The notes beneath the pieces are model-generated. The model worked only from the letters and a program-made list of their open reading frames with translations. It had not been told where the DNA came from and searched no databases. DNA of 36,427 nt from Candidatus Eisenbacteria bacterium. GTDB lineage: Bacteria > Eisenbacteria > RBG-16-71-46. Location of the stretch: assembly GCA_020847735.1 (NCBI GenBank), contig JADLBL010000021.1, forward strand, positions 190,059 through 226,485, given 5' to 3'. Position 1 is the stretch's first letter, and each line of letters begins with the position of its first letter. Of this stretch, positions 1 to 9,681 are shown one piece after another. A program made the position numbers and the translations under genes.

Positions 1-1287
1 GGCGCTTGGCTGACCTGGCAGCAGGGTGGTAGCGGGGCGCGTGAACTGCGAATGCTCCACTTCGGCGAGGGTGGCACGGTTTCTCCCGACTGGCCGAGCG
101 ATGGCCGCATCGTCGCCGAGTCGGGCCAGAATGCGGTGCGCCCGGTGGCAACGGGAGACGCCGAAGGTGGCGTGATGCTGACCTGGGTTTCCGAGGCCCC
201 CGGCCAGAGCCGCCTCCGGCTCTCGCGGCTTGATGCTTCGGGCCGGACCCGGGCCGGCTGGCCGAGCGACGGCCTTGAACTCGCCGCGTCGGCGCTCCGA
301 CTGCGCACCGTCGCGCTGGTTGCCGACACGAGCGGGAGCTTCGTCGCTTGGAACGACGCCGGCGACGACTCGACCCGGTCGCTCCTCGCCCGTGTGACGC
401 CTGACGGCGCCCTCGACCCGAACTGGCCTTCTGGCGGTAGGGTGATCGGAGCCGGCGACTTCGCGTCCACGCCATCGCTGACTTCCGATGGCGCTGGTGG
501 GGCATATGTGGCCTGGATCGGCCATGCCGGCGAATCGGCGCCGGGAGACGTGCGACTCGTTCGCCTGGACGGGCGCGGCCACGAGGCGACCGGTTGGCCC
601 GCGGGTGGCGTCCGCGTGACGGAGACGGCGCTGGACGAGCACCGCCCGAGACTGCTCGCGCTTCCGGACGGCGTACTGGTCTCGTGGGGGCAGGACGAAT
701 CCGGAGGCCACGGCACGGTCCTGAGCGCCGCGCTGGCGGGCCTCGGCGCGCTGCCAGCGCTCCAGTCAGTGGAGAAGTGGCCGGATCTCGTGCGTCTCTC
801 CTGGCGGGGTGCCGCCGATGCAAAGTACGCCGTGCTCGTCGAGCGCTCCGGAGAAGGCGAGGAGTGGGCGCTCGTCCGCGAGCTCGCCCGCGACAGCAAG
901 GGCGACCTCGTGCTCGAAGACCCGGAGGTGGCGCCCGGCGAGGCGCTCACCTATCGCCTGAGGCTTCGCACCTCCGATCTCGACGTGGTGACGGGGGAAG
1001 TGCTGGTGGAGGTGCCGGCCGCGACCCCGCTCGCCATTCGCGGCCTGGCGGTCGAAGGCGGGGTGCTCCACCTCGCCTACTCGCTGCCCTCACGTGCGGA
1101 GACGCGCTTCGAGCTCTTCGACGTGCAGGGGCGCAGGCTGCTGCGCGACGTGCGGCAGCACGAGCACGCGGGGGAGCTCACCCTCCAGTGGCCCAAGCCC
1201 CCGGGAATACGAGCAGGCGTCTTCTTCGCGAGGCTGACGCAGGCGGGTGAGTCCCGGACGCGGCGCTTCGTCCTAGCGGGGAGGTGA
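1..1287 (+). CDS. Secreted propeller-like protein with C-terminal sorting domain (5' partial)
   Basis: The reading frame is open from the first base, so the true start lies before the window. Four copies of a unit carrying a (G/D/N)WPS-G motif begin near nt 91, 259, 424 and 594, a period of about 56 residues, which suggests beta-propeller blades. A fibronectin-III-like segment follows (nt about 760-1020). The last 80 or so residues have the FELFDVQGRRLL ... GVFFARLTQAG ... RFVL pattern of type IX secretion / FlgD-like C-terminal sorting domains. By family knowledge such proteins are exported and displayed at the cell surface or released. The stop codon overlaps a possible GTG of the RHS gene, so the two are probably co-transcribed. 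No enzymatic motif is visible. The sorting-domain call is fairly sure; the ligand is unknown. Confidence 0.75.
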   Translation, partial: GAWLTWQQGGSGARELRMLHFGEGGTVSPDWPSDGRIVAESGQNAVRPVATGDAEGGVMLTWVSEAPGQSRLRLSRLDASGRTRAGWPSDGLELAASALRLRTVALVADTSGSFVAWNDAGDDSTRSLLARVTPDGALDPNWPSGGRVIGAGDFASTPSLTSDGAGGAYVAWIGHAGESAPGDVRLVRLDGRGHEATGWPAGGVRVTETALDEHRPRLLALPDGVLVSWGQDESGGHGTVLSAALAGLGALPALQSVEKWPDLVRLSWRGAADAKYAVLVERSGEGEEWALVRELARDSKGDLVLEDPEVAPGEALTYRLRLRTSDLDVVTGEVLVEVPAATPLAIRGLAVEGGVLHLAYSLPSRAETRFELFDVQGRRLLRDVRQHEHAGELTLQWPKPPGIRAGVFFARLTQAGESRTRRFVLAGR

Positions 1288-1292
1288 GCGCC

Positions 1293-4200
1293 ATGACCAC
1301 GAACCTCCGTCGCCTGCGCCCGCTGATTGCGGCTTGCACGCTGCTCACGATCTCCCTGCTGGCGCACGGGCCGGCCAGCTCCCCGCAGGCCTCGGCAGCC
1401 TGCGCGGACACCGTCCTCGTCCGGACCGTCAAGCGCTACTCGCTCACCAGCGGCTCGCAGGTGACGCACATCGACACCTGCACGGCCATCGCCGTGCCGG
1501 GACGGCGCTTCCTGCTCGAGGTACTCCGACCGAGCGCGTCGAACCCGCTCGATTCAGCCCGGGTGACGTATGGCGGCATCGAGTACCTCGGCACCCACGA
1601 CGTCGACGCCTCGAACGTGCTCCTGAGCCGTACGATCACACCAAAGGGCACGGCCACGCTCAAGGTGACGCTCTACGGCAGCGCCGGTGCCAAACTCGAC
1701 CTGCGCATCACCCAGGTGTCCGAGCCGCTCTTCCAGGCGGCCTCGCAGTCCGGCTTCAACGGCGCCAGCAGTTCGGCGGACAAGTGGTACACCCGCTACT
1801 TCAGCCCGGTGGACGGCGTGCCGGCCACGCCCCACGTCATGGTCCTGACGAACGGCAACGTCGACTCCACGGGCACGGCGCGGACGCTCGAGTCCGAGGT
1901 CTGGCTCAACAGTCAGCAGGTCATCTTCCCGGGCGAGGTGACGCGCGGGCGGCCCTACCTCGCCCGCAACGTGACCCTGGAAGACGACAACACTCTGGAG
2001 GTGAAGCTCCAGGGCAGCCAGTCCGGCAAGACGATGTCGGTCAAGTTCTACGCCACCGACGTGACGCCGCCGGACCTGGTCGTCGTCGCGCCGACCGACT
2101 CGCTGGTGACTCGGGCGGCGAAGGTGCTGGCCACGGTGCAGCTCGCCGACTCGCAGACGGGGACGCGGTTGTGGGCGGATGGCACCGAGCGGACGCTGAC
2201 GAACGGCACCTGGAGCGACTCGCTGGCGCTGCCTGCGCAGGACGGCATGACCACGTTCACGTTCGCCGGCATGAACGGCGCCTGCCTCACGGACACCGTG
2301 CGGCGGACGGTCATCCGCGACACGCAGGCGCCGACGCTCGACGTGCTCGCCCCGGCACCGAGCGGCACCGCGGTCGCCTCGGCCTCGGCGCAGGTGCAGT
2401 TCCAGGTCCGGGTTGCGGACGCCACCAGGACCATCCTCTGGCTGGACGACGCGCCCGTCGACACCCTGCCCATGGGCGCGGCCGTCGACACGTTCGAGGC
2501 CGACGTTCCGCTCGACATCGGGCCCAATGGGATCCTCGTGCGCGCCACCGATGCGGCCGGGAATACCGCCGGGTTCAAGCACTTCGTCTTCCGTCTGACG
2601 GGCGAGGACGCCCACGAGGACAGCCTGGTGGGCGAGACGCCGATCGCGCTCACGGAAGTGGGCTCGTTCCGGGACCAGATCGCGTTCCTCTTCCAGGGTG
2701 CCGACCCGGTGCAGACGATCACCCACCCGGAGAGCATCGCTGTCGGAAGAGAGGCCGTGCTGCGCGGATTCGTCGTCGCCCGCGACTTCGGCCCCCTACC
2801 CAACGTCAAGGTCGCCGTCAAGGACCACCCCGAGTTCGGCTGGACCGAGTCGCGCGAAGACGGCCGGTTCGACCTCGTCGTGAGCGGCGGCGAGACCTAC
2901 ACGCTGCGCTTCACGCTGGGCGAGTTCCTCGAATCGCAGCGGCAGGTGCTCGCACCACCGCTCGACTACGCCGTGCTCGACACCGTGGCCATGATCGGCC
3001 GCAGCCAGCGCTGGTACTACGCCGACACCTCGCAGTCCTGGCACATCGTGGGACGGTTCGAGTCGGATGCGAACGGGGACCGCTACATGTACGTCCACGT
3101 CCCGAACGGAGCGCTCGCGACGGTGACGCCGGTCGGCGGCGCGCCTGCGACATTCGACAAGTACCGGATCCGGCTCAAGGAGTTCACCGTGGGCTCGGGC
3201 GGCCGGGACGCCATGCCCGGAGAACTGCCGCCGACGACGGCCTACACGTACTGCGTCGACATGAGCCTCGTCGAGGCCGACTCGATCCTCGACAACCACT
3301 ACCCCGGCAGCACCGCCCCCGAGATCACCTTCAGCAAGCCGGTCATCACGTACGTGCGGGAGTTCCTCGGACTCCCGGTGGGGACGGCCGTGCCCTCGGG
3401 CTACTACAGCCCCGCTCGCGGCGTGTGGGTAGCCGACCCCGACGGCGTGATCCTCAAGATCCTGTCGATCGGCGGAGGCTACGCGACGCTTGACACCGAC
3501 GGGGACGGCCAGGCGGATGACGGGGCGAAGCTCGCCAGCGCCGGGATCGACTCGCTCGAACTGGCCCGGATGACGGCGAACTTCGGGCAGAATGACATCC
3601 TGTGGCGGGTGCCGGTGACGCACTTCTCGAGCCACGACTACAACTACAACTACGGGCCGGAGCCGGACGGGAGCGGCCCGAATGCCGCAGGGGTCGGTCC
3701 CGGCGTTCCGCCCATCGAAGACCCGGACGAGACGTGCAACTGCGTCATCGAGAACGAGAACCGCGTCCTCGGCGAGGCCATTCCGGTCTCGGGGACGCCG
3801 TACGCGCTCAACTACCGCAGCAACCGCGTGCCCGGCGACCGCGCGAGCTACTGGCTGCGCGTGCCGCTCACGGGCGCGACGGTGCCGGCCGGGCTGTGGC
3901 GGGTGCACCTGACCGTCGACGTGGCGGGTAGGCACTACGAGAAGATCTACACCGGGCTCGGCTCCAACGAGTGGCGCATGTTTACGGACTGGGATGGCCG
4001 GGACGGCAACGGCCGGCGCGTGCCGGGCTCCGTGACGGCGACGGTCCGAATCGGCTACGAGTTTGGCGCTTCCTACGCCACGACGAAGTCCGGGAGCGGG
4101 CCGAGCTGGAGGAACTCCTCCAGCGTCGCGACTCGGTCGGGGTCGGCGGCTGCGGGCGACCGCGACGGCGGCAACATCGCCTGGAGCACGCAGAAGGTGA

Positions 4201-7200
4201 GTCTCGGCGCGCCGAGCATGGCCTCGGCCGGCCTGGGCGGTTGGACGCTGAGCCCGCACCACTTCTACGACCCGAGTGGCCGCGGAGCGCTCTACTTCGG
4301 CGACGGCAGCACCCGATACGGAGAAGCGCGGCGACCGATCATCTCGAGGTTCGCGGGGAACGGGCTCAACGAAAGCATGACGTGGCCACCCAATGGATCC
4401 CGACTTAGCGTCGGGATCTACCCGTCCGGGGATCTTGCCTTCGGACCCGACGGGAGTCTGTTCTTCATTGGCGCAAGCAACTACCTCGGCTCGGGCAGAC
4501 CCTACATAGGCCGGATTCGGCCCGACGGGACCGTCGCGATTTGGGCCGGCAGTAACGTGGCAAATGAGGGCCAGACAGATACTATCCGTACTGGGGAACC
4601 AGCGGTGGGGCAGCGGTTCATCGGCCCGCTTAGCATGGCTGTGGGCGGAGACGGCTCAGTCTACGTTGCTGACAAGGAGTGGCGGCAGATCTATCGCATC
4701 AGTCCCACCGATACGATCTACGTCCTTGCCGGTCGTTACCAGCTCGGGTATGGCACATTCGTCGACGGATCGACCGCGGCTAGCAGTGCTTTGAGCGCAC
4801 CCTGCGCGATTGCAGTCGAGCCCGACGGGAGCGTGCTCTTTGCCGATGATAGCTGGCGCCGGATCGTCCGGATCACGACGGACGGCCGCATTCGTGGGGT
4901 GGCGGGCAATGGTAGCACCACGCCGATCGGCGACGCGGGCAAAGCAGACTCGCTGGCTGTCTATTCCGGCGGAGGCAATGACGTACGGGATATCGAGGTC
5001 GACAGAGTTGGGAATATCCACTTTCTCGTGGCCGGCCGCCTGTACGTCGTAAGGCCCGATGGTCAGATGCGTCGGCTGCCCGCAAGCGTGGTGCCCGACC
5101 ACGGTCCCGATAAGCTCGCTTTGGGCCCCGATGGAGGGATCTACGTAACACAGAAGGAATATAGCGGCGTGTACCGAATTGAGTCCGACCGTGCGAGCAC
5201 CACGCGCCTCGCAGGGGGGTACACCAACTATCCTCCGGAGCTCCCAAGGACGTTCGACCTCACGGAGGGCGCCGACGCCATCGGTACGATGCCGTTCACC
5301 CTTGGCGGGATCGCCGTCGATCGTACGGGAGTGGTGTACATCAGCGAGACGTCGCAGACGGGCGGTCGAGTGAGCGGCATCCGCCGTATCGCCCCGCCCG
5401 TGCACGATGCCGTGAACGGCGAGTTCGTCTACCCAAGCCAGGATGGTCGCGAGGTCTACTACTTCACGCCCGGCGGCCGGCACAAACGCACGAAGGATGC
5501 GTGGACCGGGGTGACGCTCCACACGTTCGGCTACGACGCCGCCGGGCGACTCACGAGCGTCACGGACGCCAACTCGCTCGTCACTCAGATCATCCGGGAC
5601 GCGAACGGCAACCCGCAGGCCATTGCCGGGCACTTCGGTCACAGGGACTCGCTGGCCGTTGACGGGAACGGCTACCTCTCGCTCGTCCGCAACGAGCTGA
5701 GCAACGAGCAATACGTCCTTGACCACAACGCCGACGGGCTGCTCGAGACCTACCAGAATCCACGCGGAAAGACGCAGCAGTTCCGTTACCGCACCGGCTC
5801 ACCCGGACTCGGGATGAGCGTGCAGGGCGACGGCCGCCTGGACACAGACACCGATGCGGCCTCGGCCGAACTGACACTCGGCTACTCCGTGCAGGACGCA
5901 CTCCGGACAGTGACGCGCACAACCGAGCTCAACCGCACCACGACCTACCAAATCACCGAGTACATGAACGGCCTGCGCCGACGGCTGACCCGTTACCCGG
6001 ACAACAGCTACACGTACAGGAGCGACAGCTCGTCGGCTGAGGGATACACGAACACGACGGTCACTCCCCCGGTCCGGCGAGAGGTCGGCCGCTCGGGCGA
6101 GGAGACGCTGACCTATCCGAAACGTGACAGCCGGTTCGGGACGCTCGCGCCCATACCCGCCATACGGACGACGCGACTGCCCTCGGGCCGGATCCGCACC
6201 ACCGAGTACGCTCGCACGTACGGAGGAAACGGCCAGTTCTCCGAGTCGGTCCGACTCAACCAGGCCCAGCAGACCTACGCGACGAGCTTCGACTCATCGA
6301 CGGGATTGCTGACGCTGACCACGCCGGCGCAGCGTACGAGCAAGTTGTGGCTGAACGAAAAGGGGAGGCCGAGGAAGGTCGAGACCGGAAACCTGATCAC
6401 TCCCGTGGAACTCGGATATGACGGCTCGGGTAGACTATGGCACCTCTCCCAGGGCGCACGCGCCTGGCGGTACTCCTACGACGACCGCGGGCGGCTCGAG
6501 ACGGTGACCGACACGCTTGGGCGCGTGAGCAGCTACCAGTACGACGCTGCCGACCGCGAGTCGCTGCTGACGCTTCCTGGGAACCGCGTGCTGCGGTTCC
6601 GCTACGATGCGAATGGAAATCTCCTCGGGCTGACGCCGCCGGGTGGCGATGAGCATGAGTTCGCCTACACGGACGTGGACCTCAACGAAGTGTACACGCC
6701 TCCGGCTGTGGCCGGGATCGCCGACCCGGCGACTCGGTACACGTACAACGCCGACCGGCAGCTCACGGACGTGGAACGTCCTGACGGCAGCCAGGTGCGG
6801 CTGCGTTACAGCAGCTCGCGCGGATGGCTCGACTCGCTCTCGATCGCGCGCGGACGGACAACGCTATCCCACGGTCCGACGGGACAGCTTTCGGTTGCGC
6901 TGAGCCCGGACTCCGTCATGAGCACGTACGCTTGGGACGGGCCCGTGCTGATCCGCGAATCGTGGAGTGGTAAGGCTTCAGGGGCGGTCGCCCGAAGCTT
7001 GAATATCGCGTTCGCCGAGAGCACGCAGACGGTGATCGTGGGGAGCGACAGCAGTTCGGTCGTGACCTACACCTACGGAGACGCCGACGGGCCGCTCACG
7101 GGAGTATCGATCGCGGGCGGCACGGAGAGCATCACCCGGCGCAGCGCCGACGGGCTCATCACCGGCACGAGCCTAACCGCCGGCGGGGGCACCGTCTCCA

Positions 7201-8549
7201 GCACGCTCGACTACAACGTCCACGGCGAGCTCTCCAGCCTCAGCTACGCGTGGCCGGGGGGTGGGGCGTTCGCGCAGGAGATCGAGCGAGATGCGCTCGG
7301 GCGCATCACGCAAATCACCGAGACCGCTGACGGCTCGACGTACGTGCTCGAGTACCACTACGATGCCGCCGGCCGCCTGGACGAGGTCAAACGCGAGGGC
7401 GCGGTCGTGCGCAGCTACGTCTATGATGACAGCCTCGCGGGCAACGGCAACCGGACGAAGGAGAAGGACGGATCGGGGGCGGTGCTCGCGATCGGGAGCT
7501 ACGACGCCCAGGATCGCCTGACGAGCTACGGCGGCACCGCGTACGAGTGGACGGCCAACGGCGAGCTGGCGCGCCGGATCGCCCCCGGTCCAGACACGAC
7601 GCGGACCACCTACGACGCGCTTGGCAACCTGACCGGCGCTCACCTGCCGGGGGTGACGGGCGACAGCCTCACGTACTTGATCGATGCCAGCAACCGACGC
7701 GTGGGCCGGCTCGTCAACGGGCAGCGCACGCACACTTGGCTCTACGCGAACCGTCTGAACGTGGTGGCGGACCTAGACGGCGATGGTGCGCTCCGCCACC
7801 GCTACGTGTACGGCACGCAGGCCCACGTCCCCGACCTGCTCGTGCACGCGGACACTCTCTACCGGCTGATCACCGACCACCTCGGCAGCGTGCGCGCTGT
7901 CGTGCGCGTCAGCGACGGCGAAGTGGCCCAGCGCATCGACTACGACGCCTGGGGCGCCCAGACGACGGGCAGCAACCCCGGCTGGCAGAGCCTTGGCTTC
8001 GTAGGCGGGCTGACGGACACGAGCACAGGGCTCGTGCGGCTCGGGGCGAGGGACTACGACCCCCGTGTCGGGAGGTGGACCTCGAAGGATCCAAGCGGCC
8101 TGCGTGGCTCAGATATCAGTCTGTACGCCTACGCCCTGGGCGCACCGACGAACTACCTCGACTCCAGTGGGCACGATCCCGAGCGCGCCGCCGACCTCGG
8201 TGAGAACATCCTCGAGTACATCATCTATTGCAGTATTGTGGCTGATTCGGTGTGGAACGAATCTCGCAAGATGGTGTTCGCGTCGGGGCGAGAGCAGAGC
8301 GATTATCTGCACTCGGCAACGGCATGCAAGATCACGGAACGTTACGGCCCTATTGGAGGATGGACGGCCTCGTATCTGAAGGAGGGGCGTAGTACAATTG
8401 ACTATTGTGTGGAGTGCGTGACCAACCTCCTGCGCGGAAACCGAGCCCGGCCGCCCGGTGAGTTCTGGGAGGACACGCGGAAGGACTTGGATGCGGCCGG
8501 AGCCGGAATTCGTGAAGCGCGCACGCCAAGTCCTCAGACAAGACCCTAG
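1293..8549 (+). CDS. RHS-repeat protein with NHL-type propeller and variable C-terminal tip
   Basis: About 2,418 residues. ATG 1293 is preferred because GGGGAGG (1278-1284) sits 8 nt upstream; GTG 1284 is possible. An N-terminal signal peptide (TLLTISLLAHGPASS) implies export. Beta-rich, Ig-like and carboxypeptidase-regulatory-like segments come first. NHL-like propeller repeats (FGPDG / VEPDG / LGPDG) lie at about residues 1020-1365, and YD/RHS repeats (YDDRGRLETVTDTLGRV type) at about 1410-2195. The conserved RHS core (DHLGSVRAVV ... GARDYDPRVGRWTSKDPSG) ends near residue 2290. The roughly 125-residue tip beyond it is unlike the rest and more AT-rich. Known RHS proteins form a shell that encloses a C-terminal toxin; whether this tip is toxic is inference. 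The tip has a YLHSATACKITERYG ... DLDAAGAGIREA pattern that I associate with other RHS C-termini but cannot name. A candidate partner lipoprotein follows. Confidence 0.9.
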   Translation: MTTNLRRLRPLIAACTLLTISLLAHGPASSPQASAACADTVLVRTVKRYSLTSGSQVTHIDTCTAIAVPGRRFLLEVLRPSASNPLDSARVTYGGIEYLGTHDVDASNVLLSRTITPKGTATLKVTLYGSAGAKLDLRITQVSEPLFQAASQSGFNGASSSADKWYTRYFSPVDGVPATPHVMVLTNGNVDSTGTARTLESEVWLNSQQVIFPGEVTRGRPYLARNVTLEDDNTLEVKLQGSQSGKTMSVKFYATDVTPPDLVVVAPTDSLVTRAAKVLATVQLADSQTGTRLWADGTERTLTNGTWSDSLALPAQDGMTTFTFAGMNGACLTDTVRRTVIRDTQAPTLDVLAPAPSGTAVASASAQVQFQVRVADATRTILWLDDAPVDTLPMGAAVDTFEADVPLDIGPNGILVRATDAAGNTAGFKHFVFRLTGEDAHEDSLVGETPIALTEVGSFRDQIAFLFQGADPVQTITHPESIAVGREAVLRGFVVARDFGPLPNVKVAVKDHPEFGWTESREDGRFDLVVSGGETYTLRFTLGEFLESQRQVLAPPLDYAVLDTVAMIGRSQRWYYADTSQSWHIVGRFESDANGDRYMYVHVPNGALATVTPVGGAPATFDKYRIRLKEFTVGSGGRDAMPGELPPTTAYTYCVDMSLVEADSILDNHYPGSTAPEITFSKPVITYVREFLGLPVGTAVPSGYYSPARGVWVADPDGVILKILSIGGGYATLDTDGDGQADDGAKLASAGIDSLELARMTANFGQNDILWRVPVTHFSSHDYNYNYGPEPDGSGPNAAGVGPGVPPIEDPDETCNCVIENENRVLGEAIPVSGTPYALNYRSNRVPGDRASYWLRVPLTGATVPAGLWRVHLTVDVAGRHYEKIYTGLGSNEWRMFTDWDGRDGNGRRVPGSVTATVRIGYEFGASYATTKSGSGPSWRNSSSVATRSGSAAAGDRDGGNIAWSTQKVSLGAPSMASAGLGGWTLSPHHFYDPSGRGALYFGDGSTRYGEARRPIISRFAGNGLNESMTWPPNGSRLSVGIYPSGDLAFGPDGSLFFIGASNYLGSGRPYIGRIRPDGTVAIWAGSNVANEGQTDTIRTGEPAVGQRFIGPLSMAVGGDGSVYVADKEWRQIYRISPTDTIYVLAGRYQLGYGTFVDGSTAASSALSAPCAIAVEPDGSVLFADDSWRRIVRITTDGRIRGVAGNGSTTPIGDAGKADSLAVYSGGGNDVRDIEVDRVGNIHFLVAGRLYVVRPDGQMRRLPASVVPDHGPDKLALGPDGGIYVTQKEYSGVYRIESDRASTTRLAGGYTNYPPELPRTFDLTEGADAIGTMPFTLGGIAVDRTGVVYISETSQTGGRVSGIRRIAPPVHDAVNGEFVYPSQDGREVYYFTPGGRHKRTKDAWTGVTLHTFGYDAAGRLTSVTDANSLVTQIIRDANGNPQAIAGHFGHRDSLAVDGNGYLSLVRNELSNEQYVLDHNADGLLETYQNPRGKTQQFRYRTGSPGLGMSVQGDGRLDTDTDAASAELTLGYSVQDALRTVTRTTELNRTTTYQITEYMNGLRRRLTRYPDNSYTYRSDSSSAEGYTNTTVTPPVRREVGRSGEETLTYPKRDSRFGTLAPIPAIRTTRLPSGRIRTTEYARTYGGNGQFSESVRLNQAQQTYATSFDSSTGLLTLTTPAQRTSKLWLNEKGRPRKVETGNLITPVELGYDGSGRLWHLSQGARAWRYSYDDRGRLETVTDTLGRVSSYQYDAADRESLLTLPGNRVLRFRYDANGNLLGLTPPGGDEHEFAYTDVDLNEVYTPPAVAGIADPATRYTYNADRQLTDVERPDGSQVRLRYSSSRGWLDSLSIARGRTTLSHGPTGQLSVALSPDSVMSTYAWDGPVLIRESWSGKASGAVARSLNIAFAESTQTVIVGSDSSSVVTYTYGDADGPLTGVSIAGGTESITRRSADGLITGTSLTAGGGTVSSTLDYNVHGELSSLSYAWPGGGAFAQEIERDALGRITQITETADGSTYVLEYHYDAAGRLDEVKREGAVVRSYVYDDSLAGNGNRTKEKDGSGAVLAIGSYDAQDRLTSYGGTAYEWTANGELARRIAPGPDTTRTTYDALGNLTGAHLPGVTGDSLTYLIDASNRRVGRLVNGQRTHTWLYANRLNVVADLDGDGALRHRYVYGTQAHVPDLLVHADTLYRLITDHLGSVRAVVRVSDGEVAQRIDYDAWGAQTTGSNPGWQSLGFVGGLTDTSTGLVRLGARDYDPRVGRWTSKDPSGLRGSDISLYAYALGAPTNYLDSSGHDPERAADLGENILEYIIYCSIVADSVWNESRKMVFASGREQSDYLHSATACKITERYGPIGGWTASYLKEGRSTIDYCVECVTNLLRGNRARPPGEFWEDTRKDLDAAGAGIREARTPSPQTRP

Positions 8550-8558
8550 GGGTATCCA

Positions 8559-8990
8559 ATGCCTCGACGATCAGTCAGCTTGGCCCAGCGCTGGCGGATG
8601 CTCGTATTTCTGACACTGAGTTGTGGACTCTTGTTCTCCTGTTCGGTGAGCCATGTCGCCGTGCTCATCCAGGGGGACGGCTCCACCCTCGGAAGTACCG
8701 TTGTGCTCGACGGGAGGGTGAGCGGCACGATGCAGGCTGTCGAAGGCACGATGCCAGACATTTACATCATAGATGGCACTGTGGATAGCGTCGGCAAAGC
8801 TATACAAAGGAGAGTGAGTTGTGGGCCTGGCTATGCTGAGTGTCGCGTGCGGGCCCTGCGAGGGGTGCACGTGTTTAGGCTGGTCAGCGTAGCCGGAGAC
8901 ACTCTCGAAGCGCGGGTGTACTTCACTGGAAACGCGCTCGTACGAGCATCGTTTGTAGCAGGTGGGGTACAGGCCCTCGAAGGCTCATGA
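8559..8990 (+). CDS. Small putative lipoprotein downstream of RHS tip (possible immunity protein)
   Basis: A 143-residue protein starting 9 nt after the RHS stop, with AGGGG overlapping that junction as a likely ribosome site. A charged N-terminus is followed by a hydrophobic stretch (MLVFLTLSCGLLFSC). Cys22 or Cys28 could be a lipidated cysteine, although neither lipobox is ideal (TLS-C, LFS-C). The mature part is beta-rich, contains SCGPGYAECRVRAL, and has no family I recognise. Base composition is more AT-rich than the RHS body and similar to the RHS tip, suggesting the two arrived together. Position directly after a polymorphic RHS C-terminus is where immunity genes usually sit, so immunity is a reasonable but untested inference; it could also be a secretion accessory. 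Confidence 0.6.
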   Translation: MPRRSVSLAQRWRMLVFLTLSCGLLFSCSVSHVAVLIQGDGSTLGSTVVLDGRVSGTMQAVEGTMPDIYIIDGTVDSVGKAIQRRVSCGPGYAECRVRALRGVHVFRLVSVAGDTLEARVYFTGNALVRASFVAGGVQALEGS

Positions 8991-9112
8991 CTCGTAGTTG
9001 CTGTATTAGAAAGTGGCCAAGCGCGACCACGGAAGGAGAGATTCAAGGGAGCTGCATGGGGTTGACCCCAAGGCCGGAGGAATGCCCAAGAGGAGTGAGT
9101 GGAGGCGCGGTG

Positions 9113-9216
9113 CTGAAGTTCAATGTCGCGGAGCTGGACGGCGACGGTGCACTGCGGGCCACCGTTACGCCTACGGCACGCAGGCACACGTGCCCGACCT
9201 GCTGGCGCGTGCGGCC
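9113..9216 (+). pseudogene. Orphan RHS core fragment, frameshifted
   Basis: The DNA closely matches the RHS gene around 7757-7850. One frame gives NVAELDGDGALR (the intact gene has NVVADLDGDGALR); after a one-base shift near 9150 another frame continues HRYAYGTQAHVPDLL (intact gene: HRYVYGTQAHVPDLL). Similarity stops after about 100 bp on both sides. The remaining open frames in 8991-9681 carry no recognisable domain. This looks like the remnant of a displaced RHS core, as seen behind RHS loci that have exchanged their tips. Confidence 0.75.
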
Positions 9217-9456
9217 TGTCGTCCGCTCCCGTCGGCATGTCAGCGGTTGATGCCTGTGCCGCGGCCTCCAGACCCCGTGTGCCGTTTATTGCGAAGGCTG
9301 CACCCGGCGTACACGCCCGTGTCTCGCCTGCGGATCCGCTCGTGCCATGTCAGGGCGCCCGTTGGCGACGAACCATGCCGGACACCCGAGCGTCAGGCGG
9401 CCCGAAGGGCTTGGCGAAACGCACCGGCGGTGCCATACTTCATGACGTTGATCAAG

Positions 9457-9480
9457 TGCGCCCTCTAGCAGAAGTGCGCA
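9457..9480 (+). repeat. Inverted repeat copy 1 (recombination-site-like)
   Basis: A 24-bp sequence of form TGCGC-N14-GCGCA. Its reverse complement matches the sequence at 9623-9646 at 20 of 24 positions, including the central CTTCTGCTA. The two copies face each other across 142 bp. A tyrosine recombinase gene starts 36 bp past the second copy, so these could be its sites. Confidence 0.6.
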
Positions 9481-9622
9481 CTCCCTGGCTCCGCGGCACG
9501 GTTACCCCCGAATCTCGCTGCGTCCGAGCCGCCCCTGAGCCAACCGGAAGGCTCGGGGCTGCCCGCCAACTGAGCAGAAGGAGCCCGATTCCGCGGGCTC
9601 TCGCTGACCGAGCTCGACTGAC

Positions 9623-9646
9623 TGCGCCCTTCTGCTAAAACGCGCA
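9623..9646 (-). repeat. Inverted repeat copy 2 (recombination-site-like)
   Basis: The partner of 9457-9480: also TGCGC-N14-GCGCA, in inverted orientation, 20 of 24 matching. A partial third copy of the inner half (AGCAGAAGGAGC) lies near 9572-9583. The 142-bp core between the copies contains two imperfect GC-rich hairpins (CCCCTGAGCC/GGCTCGGGG and GAGCCCG/CGGGCTC) and no convincing promoter. Confidence 0.6.
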
Positions 9647-9681
9647 GTGAGAGCCACCCGGCGATCACGCTCCTCCCGACG

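Noticed and set aside
2796-4262. 488-residue minus-strand open frame inside the RHS gene
   Set aside because: It is a mirror of GC-rich codon bias; His/Arg/Val-rich with no domain, while the plus frame has clear homology.
9013-9468. 151-residue frame containing the RHS-like peptide
   Set aside because: Only the 15-20 residue RHS remnant is meaningful; the rest is low-complexity and the RHS match changes frame.
9457-9646. Integron attC site or cassette
   Set aside because: No GTTRRRY/RYYYAAC core sites are present, and the recombinase does not show an integron-integrase-specific insertion.
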